A model generated the notes under the pieces. That model was given only the letters and a program-made list of their open reading frames with translations, ran no database searches and had not been told where the DNA came from. From the NCBI GenBank assembly GCA_035606235.1, contig DATNFU010000017.1:1-17281 (forward strand): a DNA stretch of 17,281 nucleotides, in the 5' to 3' direction. The DNA is from 66-474 sp035606235 (lineage in GTDB: Bacteria > Pseudomonadota > Gammaproteobacteria > Xanthomonadales > Rhodanobacteraceae). Positions 1 to 6,768 of the stretch are shown piece after piece (the stretch's first letter is position 1; each line of letters begins with the position of its first letter). The position numbers and the translations under genes were made by a program.

Positions 1-1008
1 CTTGGACATCGCCAGCGCGCCTTTGCCGAGGTTGGCGGTGACGATCAGCGGCAGCATTTCCGGTGTGAGTCCGACCGCCACCGAGATCGCGAACAGGAAC
101 GCCTCCAGCCAGTCATGCTTGTCGAAGCCGTTGATCAGGAAAACGATCGGGACCATGACCGCCATGAAGCGGATCAGCAGCCACGACACGCTATTGACGC
201 CGCGATCGAAACTGGTCTGCACGCGCAGGCCGCCCAGCGTACGCGCCAGCGATCCCAGGTAACTGCGCGATCCGGTCGCGACCACCACCGCGGTCGCGCT
301 GCCGCTGACCACGTTGGTGCCCATGTAACACACCGACGGCAGATCGAGCGGATTGTCGTGCGCGCTTGCATGCGCGTCGGACGTGGGCGCGAGCTTTTCC
401 ACCGGCAGCGATTCGCCGGTCAGGATTGCCTGGCTGATGAACAGGTCCTTGGCAGACAGCAGGCGCAGGTCGGCGGGCACCATATCGCCCGCCGAAAGAT
501 GCACGATATCGCCTGCGACCAGTTCCAGCACAGGTACTTCGATGCGCTCGCTATGGCCGTCGGACGCGCGGCGGGTGACCGTAGCGGTGTTGCGCACCAT
601 CGCCTTCAACTGTTCGGCGGCCTTGGACGAGCGGTATTCCTGGGTGAAGTTCAGCAGCACGCTGATCGCCACCATCACCGCGATGATCACCGGCCCGGCC
701 AGATCGCCCGGGGTAGTGACCAACTCGACACCCGCCAGCACCAGCAGCACGATGATGAACGGGTTCTTGAAGGTGCGCAGCAGTTGCCGCGACCAGTGCG
801 GCGGCTTTTCATGCGCGGCCTCGTTGACGCCGTCGCGATCCAGTCGCGCCTCGATCTGTTCCTCGTCGAGCCCCGCCAGGCTTGCGCCGAGCGCATCCAG
901 CAAATCCTGGCTGGCGCGCCAAGCCTCGGCCGCGACCCCCGGACGCGCGCCCGCCGTGCCGTTTTTCGCGGCACCTTTGGGCGTCTCGTTGAGCGGGGTT
1001 TGCAGCAT
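1..1008 (-). CDS. mgtA: Mg2+-transporting P-type ATPase (MgtA/MgtB family), N-terminal part, cut by the left edge
   Basis: The visible 336 residues are the N-terminal third of a P3B-type ATPase that imports Mg2+ across the inner membrane (family length about 900). Residues 1-70 are the cytoplasmic N-terminus. Hydrophobic helices lie near 82-99 and 106-122. The actuator domain follows, with TGES at 197-200. Helices 3 and 4 lie near 268-290 and 298-320, the latter carrying GLTPEMLP at 313-320, a signature of the Mg transporters rather than of Ca or Cu pumps. The phosphorylation motif DKTGT would lie beyond the window. The start is the ATG at 1006-1008; no better upstream start is in frame. The ribosome site just before it is buried in a predicted hairpin, described separately. 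The gene is divergent from the copper chaperone genes and unrelated to the oxidase cluster. Confidence 0.93.
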   Translation of the reverse strand, partial: MLQTPLNETPKGAAKNGTAGARPGVAAEAWRASQDLLDALGASLAGLDEEQIEARLDRDGVNEAAHEKPPHWSRQLLRTFKNPFIIVLLVLAGVELVTTPGDLAGPVIIAVMVAISVLLNFTQEYRSSKAAEQLKAMVRNTATVTRRASDGHSERIEVPVLELVAGDIVHLSAGDMVPADLRLLSAKDLFISQAILTGESLPVEKLAPTSDAHASAHDNPLDLPSVCYMGTNVVSGSATAVVVATGSRSYLGSLARTLGGLRVQTSFDRGVNSVSWLLIRFMAVMVPIVFLINGFDKHDWLEAFLFAISVAVGLTPEMLPLIVTANLGKGALAMSK

Positions 1009-1010
1009 GA

Positions 1011-1062
1011 CTCGCTTCCGTGGATCAGGGTTTTGCCACGAAGCGAGCGGATCGACCCGTGG
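1011..1062 (-). promoter_or_regulatory. Two mutually exclusive hairpins at the mgtA ribosome-binding site
   Basis: The segment 1036-1047 is complementary to 1011-1023, giving a 12-bp stem with one bulged C and a 12-nt loop. The stem ends 2 nt before the mgtA ATG and contains the only purine-rich ribosome-site candidate (GGAAG on the minus strand). The edge of the same segment (1036-1040) can instead pair with 1058-1062, closing a different hairpin of 1036-1062. The first pairing would hide the ribosome site and the second would free it. This is seen by complementarity only; no free energy was computed. A role in controlling mgtA translation is inference. Confidence 0.5.
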
Positions 1063-1139
1063 TTAGCGCAATCGGGAACGGCGATGCGCCCGACATGATC
1101 GGGATCGCAATGGCGGGGGTTGTTTCAAGTAACGGCGCA

Positions 1140-1268
1140 TCACGCCCGGCCGCTTGCGCGTGGTGCGGGCACGGTCACATGCCACGCACGGCGCGCGGCG
1201 CTGCGACGAAAATGCGGCGCATGGCGGGCCGCCAGGCGCGAACGCAAAAAATCACGAAGGAGTTTCAT
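1140..1268 (-). CDS. Arg-rich 42-residue leader ORF upstream of mgtA
   Basis: This short ORF begins MKLLRDFLRSRLAARH and ends ASGRA. It has 10 arginines in 42 residues and no membrane helix. It is preceded by AGGAG (minus strand, at 1276-1280) 7 nt before the ATG, one of the best-placed ribosome sites in the window. It ends 131 nt before mgtA. Its stop codon lies in the 8-nt segment 1134-1141, which is perfectly complementary to 1083-1090, so a ribosome stopping there would disturb that stem. Enteric mgtA is preceded by a proline-rich leader peptide, MgtL. This ORF is different in sequence and not proline-rich, so only the position is comparable. It could also be a chance ORF in GC-rich DNA. 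Confidence 0.4.
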   Translation of the reverse strand: MKLLRDFLRSRLAARHAPHFRRSAARRAWHVTVPAPRASGRA

Positions 1269-1315
1269 GGCCCATCTCCTCAAGATCACGACGCCAGCGG
1301 GCGCCGTAAGGAGCG

Positions 1316-1349
1316 GGCCGGACTTTCCTAGCCGAGGAAAGTACCGACC
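1316..1349 (-). promoter_or_regulatory. 13-bp hairpin in the mgtA leader
   Basis: The arms 1316-1328 and 1336-1349 pair over 13 positions, with one bulged base (1343), one G-T wobble and a 7-nt loop at 1329-1335. The inner seven pairs (ACTTTCC with GGAAAGT) are perfect. No T-run follows on either strand, so it is not an intrinsic terminator. It lies about 48 nt upstream of the 42-codon leader ORF and may be part of a sensing leader RNA, which is inference. Confidence 0.45.
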
Positions 1350-1498
1350 GACGCCGAGCGGTTGCCGCGGGCGAACAGTGGATGATTGATCGCCGTCATC
1401 CGATGCAAGCGGATCACGGCGCTGCGACTAGGGTGTACGTCCATAACCTTTCTTGGTTTGCACGAAGGCCGCCCAACGCGTACGCCGGCGGTGCGGCT

Positions 1499-1527
1499 AT
1501 TTTCGTGGCAGCGCAGCACTACGTCAA
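1499..1527 (-). promoter_or_regulatory. Possible sigma70 promoter for the mgtA leader transcript
   Basis: On the minus strand TTGACG (1522-1527) is followed after 17 nt by GAAAAT (1499-1504). The -35 matches five of six consensus bases and the -10 four of six. Transcription from here would give a leader of nearly 500 nt before mgtA, including the hairpins and the short ORF. The -10 is poor, so this is tentative. Confidence 0.3.
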
Positions 1528-1647
1528 CCCCAAGGCGGACACTCTTGATGGAATCGGCGGTCTCTCTCGCCTGCGGTCACACCGGCCAGCCCGGATCGAT
1601 CAACCCCGGGCCTCGCGGGGCTGAAAAACGAGAACGAGTGCTTCGAA

Positions 1648-1677
1648 TTACGGGTGCGTCAGGCTGCGCGCTATCAT
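1648..1677 (+). promoter_or_regulatory. Possible promoter of the sco1-PCuAC pair
   Basis: TATCAT at 1672-1677 matches five of six -10 bases. The -35 region, 18 nt upstream at 1648-1653, is weak (TTACGG). The predicted transcript would start about 12 nt before the sco1 ATG, leaving little room for a ribosome site; none is visible. Confidence 0.35.
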
Positions 1678-1696
1678 TGACGTTTCCGCTCGCGCG

Positions 1697-2302
1697 ATGC
1701 CGATGATGCCTTCGACCCTGCGACGCTTCCTGCTGCCCGCATTGGGCGCGCTCCTGCTGGCCGCCTGCAGCCATGCGCCGCCGTCCTGGCAGTTGAACGA
1801 TGTGCGCGGGCATCTGCCGGATCTGCAATTCCATCTGACTTCGGATATCGGCAAGCCGATGACGGCTGCGGACTTTCGCGGCCAACACGTGATCATGTAT
1901 TTCGGTTACACGCATTGCCCCGATGTCTGCCCGCTGACGCTGGTGCACTTGCATCAGGTGATGCAGAAGCTCGGTGCGGAAGCGAAAGACGTGCGCATCC
2001 TGTTCGTCAGCGTGGACCCGGCGCGCGACACCCCGCAGGTGCTGCACCAATACGTGACCGCGTTCGATCCGCGCATCGTCGGTCTGACCGGAACCCCACA
2101 GGAAATCACGGCGATGGCCAAGCGTTATCGCGCGGCGTTCAACGAAGATGCCAAACAGCCCAACGGCGGTTACGAAGTGAGCCACAGCTCGGGCATCTAC
2201 ATCTTCGACCCGCAGGGCCGCGCGCGACTGCTGGGCACTTCGGCGGACACGCCGGACGAGATCGCGCACGACATGAAACTTCTGATCGGACAGGACCAAT
2301 GA
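1697..2302 (+). CDS. Sco1/SenC copper chaperone lipoprotein
   Basis: Sco proteins are membrane-anchored thioredoxin-fold copper chaperones that help load the CuA site of cytochrome oxidase subunit II. This 201-residue protein has a signal peptide ending in a lipobox (LLAAC, Cys24), so it is probably lipid-anchored on the periplasmic side. The copper-binding pair is CPDVC (Cys74, Cys78) and the third ligand is His163 in the stretch VSHSSGIYIFD, all as in the family. The SVDPARDTP segment near 105-113 is also typical. The start could be any of three close ATG codons (1697, 1703, 1706); 1697 gives the longest signal peptide, with basic residues before the hydrophobic core. Its stop overlaps the start of the PCuAC gene, so the two copper proteins are translated together. 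Confidence 0.93.
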   Translation: MPMMPSTLRRFLLPALGALLLAACSHAPPSWQLNDVRGHLPDLQFHLTSDIGKPMTAADFRGQHVIMYFGYTHCPDVCPLTLVHLHQVMQKLGAEAKDVRILFVSVDPARDTPQVLHQYVTAFDPRIVGLTGTPQEITAMAKRYRAAFNEDAKQPNGGYEVSHSSGIYIFDPQGRARLLGTSADTPDEIAHDMKLLIGQDQ

Positions 2303-2769
2303 AACTTCTCGGCCGCACGTTCGTCCTCGCGATGTTTTCGCTGACCGCAATGACGGCGTTCGCCGCGACAGCCGTGAGTCCCGCTGCGAATTCCGTGCAC
2401 GTGGGCAACGGCTGGGTACGCTGGCTGCCGGCCAATCTGCCCGCTGCGGGTTACGCCATCATCCGTAACCAGGGCGACAAACCGGTGAGACTCATCGGTG
2501 CGGACAGTGCCGATTACGCCATGGCGATGCTGCACCGTTCAATGCACAACAACGGCAAGGACACGATGGAAATGGTGGATGCGCTCGGCATCCCCGCGCA
2601 CGGTGTGGTGCAGCTTGCGCCCGGCGGCTATCACCTGATGCTGATGGATGCCAGGCATCCCATCAAACCAGGTGACACGGTGCACGTGTCATTGCACTTC
2701 GACAACGGCGAAACGCTTCAGGCCGCGTGGCCGGTGCGGCCCGCGAATGCGTCGGGTAGCAGCGATTGA
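2299..2769 (+). CDS. PCuAC-type periplasmic copper chaperone (DUF461)
   Basis: This 156-residue protein has a cleavable signal peptide (MKLLGRTFVLAMFSLTAMTAFA, cut near residue 22-23) and a compact beta domain. The copper motif of the family, H-x10-M-x21-H-x-M, is exact: His79, Met90, His112, Met114. In other bacteria PCuAC binds Cu(I) in the periplasm and passes it to Sco or directly to the CuA site. The ATG overlaps the sco1 stop as ATGA at 2299-2302, which fixes the start and shows translational coupling. The gene ends 39 nt before the convergent ctaG-like gene. No terminator is visible in that gap. Confidence 0.92.
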   Translation: MKLLGRTFVLAMFSLTAMTAFAATAVSPAANSVHVGNGWVRWLPANLPAAGYAIIRNQGDKPVRLIGADSADYAMAMLHRSMHNNGKDTMEMVDALGIPAHGVVQLAPGGYHLMLMDARHPIKPGDTVHVSLHFDNGETLQAAWPVRPANASGSSD

Positions 2770-2808
2770 CTGTTTCCCGTCATCAGGTCGCCGACCGACC
2801 GCGAGGCA

Positions 2809-3696
2809 TTACAGAGACGCGCTGCGCTCAAGTTGTCGCTGCTGCGCTTTGCGCTGCTCTTTCCACCGCTGCTGGATCGCCAGTCTGCCGCGCGCGGAAA
2901 GGCGCAGCCAGTTGCGGAACGCGAGCAGCGCGCCGAGCGCACTCATCATGGATGAGGGAATCCACACGATCAGCCCACCCATGTATTGGTCCGTCGCCTG
3001 GCTGATGCCGCCGAACGCGCGCCCGCACAGGTCGTAAACCGGATACAGGTCGCCGTGCGCGAAGGTGAGATACGCACCGACCAGCACCTGCGGCACCATC
3101 ACGGCCATTTCGACCAGCACGCGCACGCCGGGAGCGAGCCGCGCGGGCGGTCGTGGCCGGGTATCGAGGATCAGCCACCAGTACAGCAGTCCATCCAGGA
3201 CCATGCTCCAGTTCATCACGCGGTATACCCGCCAATCCAGCATCGCGACGAAGTTCACCGGCGGCAGCAGCCAGAAGATCATCAGACCGACGAACAGCAA
3301 CGATGCGACCAGCGGATTGAACAGCGTGTTGAAGAGCCAACGCAGCGGGCCGCGCGACAGCAACCGGCGCAGCACGCGCGTGCGCCAGCGCAGCGGCAAA
3401 CCGCGGCGGAAAGTCGCGCCTGGGTAGGCGAGCGCGATCAGGAACGCTCCGAGATGCTGCAACCCGAACTGCTGCAGGCGGCTGATGAAGAACTCGTGCT
3501 CGGCGTAGTAATCCATCTGCGTATGCAGGCACAGATAGATGACCACCAGACCGAGCCAGAACGCCAGTTGCCGCGGCCATGGCGCGGTCATCGGCGAACG
3601 CAACGTGCCGCGCAGGTACAGAAATGCCGCGGCCGCAAAACAGAACAGCGCGGTTGGCGAGGGTTCCCAGGGAGTGAGCCAGTGCAGAGCGTTCAT
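2809..3696 (-). CDS. caa3-type CtaG cytochrome oxidase assembly protein
   Basis: This is a polytopic membrane protein of 295 residues with about seven hydrophobic segments. It matches the caa3_CtaG family (Pfam PF09678), named after Bacillus CtaG, which is needed for assembly of the CuB centre of subunit I. Family-like features are the FGLQHLGAFL stretch with His81 and the DQYMGGLIVW stretch near 236-245. The C-terminal 30 residues are charged and Gln/Arg-rich, probably a cytoplasmic tail. It is unrelated to Cox11, which is confusingly also called CtaG in proteobacteria. It is the last gene of the assembly operon, 25 nt after ctaB. The ATG at 3694-3696 has no clear ribosome site. Confidence 0.88.
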   Translation of the reverse strand: MNALHWLTPWEPSPTALFCFAAAAFLYLRGTLRSPMTAPWPRQLAFWLGLVVIYLCLHTQMDYYAEHEFFISRLQQFGLQHLGAFLIALAYPGATFRRGLPLRWRTRVLRRLLSRGPLRWLFNTLFNPLVASLLFVGLMIFWLLPPVNFVAMLDWRVYRVMNWSMVLDGLLYWWLILDTRPRPPARLAPGVRVLVEMAVMVPQVLVGAYLTFAHGDLYPVYDLCGRAFGGISQATDQYMGGLIVWIPSSMMSALGALLAFRNWLRLSARGRLAIQQRWKEQRKAQQRQLERSASL

Positions 3697-3721
3697 GATG
3701 GGTGTGGCGCGCAGCGGGTCG

Positions 3722-4642
3722 TCAACCGATCCGCTGCAGCACGTAGCCGCCGTTGCTGACCACCGGCGCCAGCAGCCAGTGATCGATCAACAGAAATGCG
3801 AACAGCGCCATCAGATACACGATCGAATAACCGAATGCGCGCATCGCGAACCACTCGTCCGGCGCGCGCGTCAACCGCACCGCGTAATACAGGTAGGCCA
3901 CCCCAAGCACCGCGGCGCCACCGAGATAAAACAACCCGCTCATGCCGGTGAGGTACGGCAGCAGCGTCACCAGCACCAGCAGCACGGTGTAGAACAGCAC
4001 GTGCCAGCGCGTGTATTGCGCGTCGTAAGCCACCGGCAACATCGGGATGCAGGCGCGCTTGTAGTCCTCGCGGCGGAAGATCGCCAGCGACCAGAAGTGC
4101 GGTGGTGTCCACACGAAGATGATCAACACCAGCAGCAGCGCGTAAGCCCAATCGGTCGGTCCGCGCATGTCGGTGACCGCCGACCAGCCCAGCAGCGGCG
4201 GGATCGCGCCGGCGACGCCACCGATCACGATGTTTTGCGGCGTGGCGCGCTTCAGGAATGCGGTGTAGATCACCGCGTAACCGATCAAGCCTGCAAACGT
4301 CAGCAGCGCGGTGAGCGGATTCACCAGCACAAACAACACCGCCATCGAAATCAGGCCGAGGATCAGCGCGAAGATCAACACCTGGCGCGGCGTCAGGGCG
4401 CCGGTCGCCAGTGGACGCTGCGCGGTACGTGCCATCAGCTTGTCGATGCGCTGATCGATCAGATGGTTCAGGGCCGCCGCCGAACCCGATGCCATCCAGA
4501 TGCCGAGCGTGCCGAACACCAGCGCGCGCCATGGCGGCACACCGGGAACGCTCAAGAACATGCCGATCACCGCGGTGAACACCAGCAGCGCAACCACGCG
4601 CGGCTTGGTCAGTTCGAAGTATTGGCCAGCGAGGGAAGACAT
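3722..4642 (-). CDS. ctaB: Protoheme IX farnesyltransferase (heme O synthase)
   Basis: CtaB/CyoE transfers farnesyl from farnesyl diphosphate to heme B to give heme O, the first step to heme A. The 306 residues are the usual family length and contain about nine membrane helices of the UbiA fold. The diphosphate/Mg-binding motif NHLIDQRID (Asn59, Asp63, Asp67), followed by the basic stretch MARTAQRPL, is clear, and the second loop has FLKRATPQNIVIGG. I chose the ATG at 4640-4642. An in-frame TTG at 4678 would add 12 residues unlike the family, right behind the ctaA stop. It lies 39 nt downstream of ctaA and 25 nt upstream of the CtaG gene, clearly one operon. Confidence 0.96.
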   Translation of the reverse strand: MSSLAGQYFELTKPRVVALLVFTAVIGMFLSVPGVPPWRALVFGTLGIWMASGSAAALNHLIDQRIDKLMARTAQRPLATGALTPRQVLIFALILGLISMAVLFVLVNPLTALLTFAGLIGYAVIYTAFLKRATPQNIVIGGVAGAIPPLLGWSAVTDMRGPTDWAYALLLVLIIFVWTPPHFWSLAIFRREDYKRACIPMLPVAYDAQYTRWHVLFYTVLLVLVTLLPYLTGMSGLFYLGGAAVLGVAYLYYAVRLTRAPDEWFAMRAFGYSIVYLMALFAFLLIDHWLLAPVVSNGGYVLQRIG

Positions 4643-4681
4643 CCGGACTATTGTAGGAGCACGCCTGCGCGCGACCAATGA

Positions 4682-5995
4682 TTACCTGATGGTCGATTGT
4701 TGGTTGTCGCGTGCCGGGTCAAGGCGCTCGACGAGAACCGCTTCTGCGGCGACGGGCTGTCGAGCAGAAAGTTCCGGACAGCCAGTTGCATGTGCGCGCA
4801 CTCCTGGCGCGCTGGCCTGTGTTCTCGCCAGCAGGCTCACCATCGTGAACAGCAGCAGTGCCGCGCCCCCGTTGTGCGCGACCGCGATCGCCAACGGCAG
4901 GCCGAGCATCACGTTGCTGATGCCCAGCGCCACTTGCGTCAGCAGCAGCACGCCCAGCGCGATGCCGAACCCACGCAAGCCCGCGCGCGCGACCTTGTGC
5001 GCAAGCCAGGCGAGATACACGAATACAACCAACGCGCCGAAGCGGTGCGCGATCTGGATCGCGCTGCGCGCGGCGGCGTCCAGAATGCCGCCCTCGAAAT
5101 TCACGCCGATGCCGCGCCACAAGACGAATCCCTGGTGGAAATCCACCGGCGGCCACCACGCGCCCAGGCACTTCGGGAACGAATCCGGGCCGATCCCGCA
5201 GGCGAGCGCGGCGTAGTTCGAGGACGTCCAGCCACCGAGAAAAATCTGGCAGGCAAGCAACGCCAGGCCAACCACCACCGCGAGGAACAACGCTGAAACC
5301 GGGTCGGATTCATTCTTACGCGTTCTCAGCGAAACCTCGTCGGGATGATCCGAAAAACGAACCTGATCCCATTTCAGTTGCCAGGCGATCCATGCCAGCA
5401 ACGCGAAGGTGGTCATGCCGCCAAGCAGATGTCCCGACACCACGATCGGCTTCAGCAACCATGTCACCGTCCACATGCCGAGCAGCGCCTGAAACGCGAC
5501 CACGGCCAACGCCAGCACCGCGATGCGCCGCCACCCCGCCGCGCGCCAGAACAAAGCGCAGGCCAGCAGGATCGCCTCGCCGATTCCGGCACAGATGCTC
5601 GACGGAACGTATCGCTGCGTCATGTACAACGGAATGCCGATCGCGATCAGCGCGATGCTGGCGATCACCGCCAGCAATCGCCGGCGCGTGCGCCAGCTCG
5701 CGGCCAGCGTCAGCACCAGCACCAGCACGCCAAGCGTGCCGGCGAGAAAACGATGCGTCTGTTCGCGCCAGGCCTTGTGCGTTTCGTAGGGGCGATCCGG
5801 AAACGCCGCATCGGCTTTGGCGATCGCGTGCGCGCGCTGCGGCCAGGTGATGTGACCGTAGCAGGTCGGCCAATCCGGGCAGGAAAGTCCCGCATTGGAC
5901 AACCGCACGAACGCGCCGAACACGATCACGCAGAACGCAAACGCGCAGGCGATCCAGGCCAGCCCACGCAAATTAGTCGAAGAAAAATGCGGCAT
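4682..5995 (-). CDS. ctaA: Heme A synthase (CtaA/COX15)
   Basis: CtaA oxidises the C8 methyl of heme O to the formyl group of heme A in the membrane. All four heme-ligand histidines are present: His81 in the EQTH motif with Glu78, His189 (SGHLLGG), His317 (QIAHRFG) and His374 (AVAHNGG). Both extracytoplasmic cysteine pairs are kept, Cys39/Cys45 in SCPDWPTC and Cys266/Cys276. At 437 residues it is longer than most homologues (about 300-390). The extra length lies in hydrophobic sequence around 105-150, a polar loop near 213-232 and a non-membrane tail after about 395. The start ATG at 5993-5995 begins directly with the first helix. It is followed at 39 nt by ctaB. Confidence 0.96.
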   Translation of the reverse strand: MPHFSSTNLRGLAWIACAFAFCVIVFGAFVRLSNAGLSCPDWPTCYGHITWPQRAHAIAKADAAFPDRPYETHKAWREQTHRFLAGTLGVLVLVLTLAASWRTRRRLLAVIASIALIAIGIPLYMTQRYVPSSICAGIGEAILLACALFWRAAGWRRIAVLALAVVAFQALLGMWTVTWLLKPIVVSGHLLGGMTTFALLAWIAWQLKWDQVRFSDHPDEVSLRTRKNESDPVSALFLAVVVGLALLACQIFLGGWTSSNYAALACGIGPDSFPKCLGAWWPPVDFHQGFVLWRGIGVNFEGGILDAAARSAIQIAHRFGALVVFVYLAWLAHKVARAGLRGFGIALGVLLLTQVALGISNVMLGLPLAIAVAHNGGAALLLFTMVSLLARTQASAPGVRAHATGCPELSARQPVAAEAVLVERLDPARDNQQSTIR

Positions 5996-6170
5996 TGAAA
6001 ATCCAGAATATCTCGTGATGACAGCTTTTGATCTTCAGTCCCTTGGGTAAAGGGGGCAATCAAATTTTTCGCCTTTGGCAAAGGTTTGCCGGGGGCCGTG
6101 GAAAGCCGCAACTTGAGGCGACCGACCCAGCGGATCGGAGCGAAGATGGACACCGCAAGAAGAAGTTTCC
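5996..6170 (-). repeat. Intergenic element with clustered short inverted repeats
   Basis: This 175-nt gap inside an otherwise tight operon has several small palindromes: CCCTT/AAGGG at 6040-6054, CCTTTG-G-CAAAGG at 6072-6084, and the overlapping GGCAAA-GG-TTTGCC at 6077-6090. Sequences with CCTTTGGCAAAGG-like cores recur as intergenic repeats in Xanthomonadales, to my recollection. The 75-codon frame across it has no protein character. A dispersed repeat or a processing/attenuation site is likely; the exact boundaries are not visible. Confidence 0.4.
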
Positions 6171-6719
6171 CTATTGAATCACCTTGTGCAAATCCTTCTT
6201 CAGGCCCTCCGGATCGAAGCCGGCCGGATAATGCGTGAGTGCCACGCCATCGGGCATCACCAGCACCGCAGCGACCGCGTCACGTCGGCTGGGCCGCAGA
6301 TCATCGAATGCGGGCGCCGGAGTTTGCGCGACGCTCCACGATTTCAGCAGCGCACGCGCTTCATCGCCATCCGGAGGCGCGCCGAGATACAGCAGGCGCA
6401 ATTGATCGGAATGCTGATTCAAGGTGATGCGCGCGCGATGCATCATGTCGAGCGCGTGCAGGCAGCGTTGCGCGCAATCGGGACCCGGCAGCGCGATCAA
6501 TGTCCAGTGGAAAGCGCGGTCGCGCCAGGCGAACGGCGCGCCCGAATCCAGCCGCACGGGCACCTGTGCAAGATTGCGTTGCGGCAGAATCGGCAGGCCG
6601 TAGCTTTTGGTGCCGGGCATCCAGCCGCTCGCCACCAGCACGATACCGACGATTACCGGCGCGGCGAACAGCGATGCGACCAGCAGAAGTTGCAGGCGTT
6701 GACGACTAGACGATTTCAT
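6171..6719 (-). CDS. Membrane-anchored CxxxC protein of the cox assembly operon (PA0111-like)
   Basis: This 182-residue protein has a short basic N-terminus, one membrane helix (about 11-31) and a periplasmic domain. The domain carries Cys82 and Cys86 (PDCAQRC), spaced as in Sco proteins. The following segment, with an LRLLYLGAPPDGDE stretch, fits a thioredoxin-like fold. The third Sco ligand, the histidine before the last strands, is not recognisable, so it may be a redox partner and not a copper carrier. A gene of this kind sits between SURF1 and COX15 in Pseudomonas (PA0111). A purine-rich ribosome site (GAAGGGA) lies just before the ATG. It is 49 nt after SURF1 and 175 nt before ctaA. Its function is not established as far as I know. 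Confidence 0.8.
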   Translation of the reverse strand: MKSSSRQRLQLLLVASLFAAPVIVGIVLVASGWMPGTKSYGLPILPQRNLAQVPVRLDSGAPFAWRDRAFHWTLIALPGPDCAQRCLHALDMMHRARITLNQHSDQLRLLYLGAPPDGDEARALLKSWSVAQTPAPAFDDLRPSRRDAVAAVLVMPDGVALTHYPAGFDPEGLKKDLHKVIQ

Positions 6720-6768
6720 TCTTCCCTTCGATGTTGATGTCCGCGAGCGGTTTGAGAGCGTGCAGCTT

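Larger units (their letters stand above)
1009..1696. other. Long divergent intergenic region (mgtA / sco1) with a structured leader
   Basis: This is 688 nt with no conventional protein gene, far longer than any other gap here. Read on the minus strand it holds, in order, a weak promoter, a 13-bp hairpin, a 42-codon ORF with a good ribosome site, a long-range stem over that ORF's stop codon, and a hairpin over the mgtA ribosome site. Read on the plus strand it holds only a likely sco1 promoter near its right end. I looked for the M-box (ykoK) and yybP-ykoY riboswitch cores and could not match either by eye. The other open frames across it do not look like proteins. Confidence 0.6.

Noticed and set aside
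1281..1530. M-box or yybP-ykoY riboswitch ahead of mgtA
   Set aside because: I compared the remembered conserved cores by eye and found no match; the region is structured but not assignable to a known class.
5926..6153. 75-codon minus-strand frame between the CxxxC gene and ctaA
   Set aside because: It overlaps the ctaA start, lacks protein-like composition and lies on palindromic repeat sequence.
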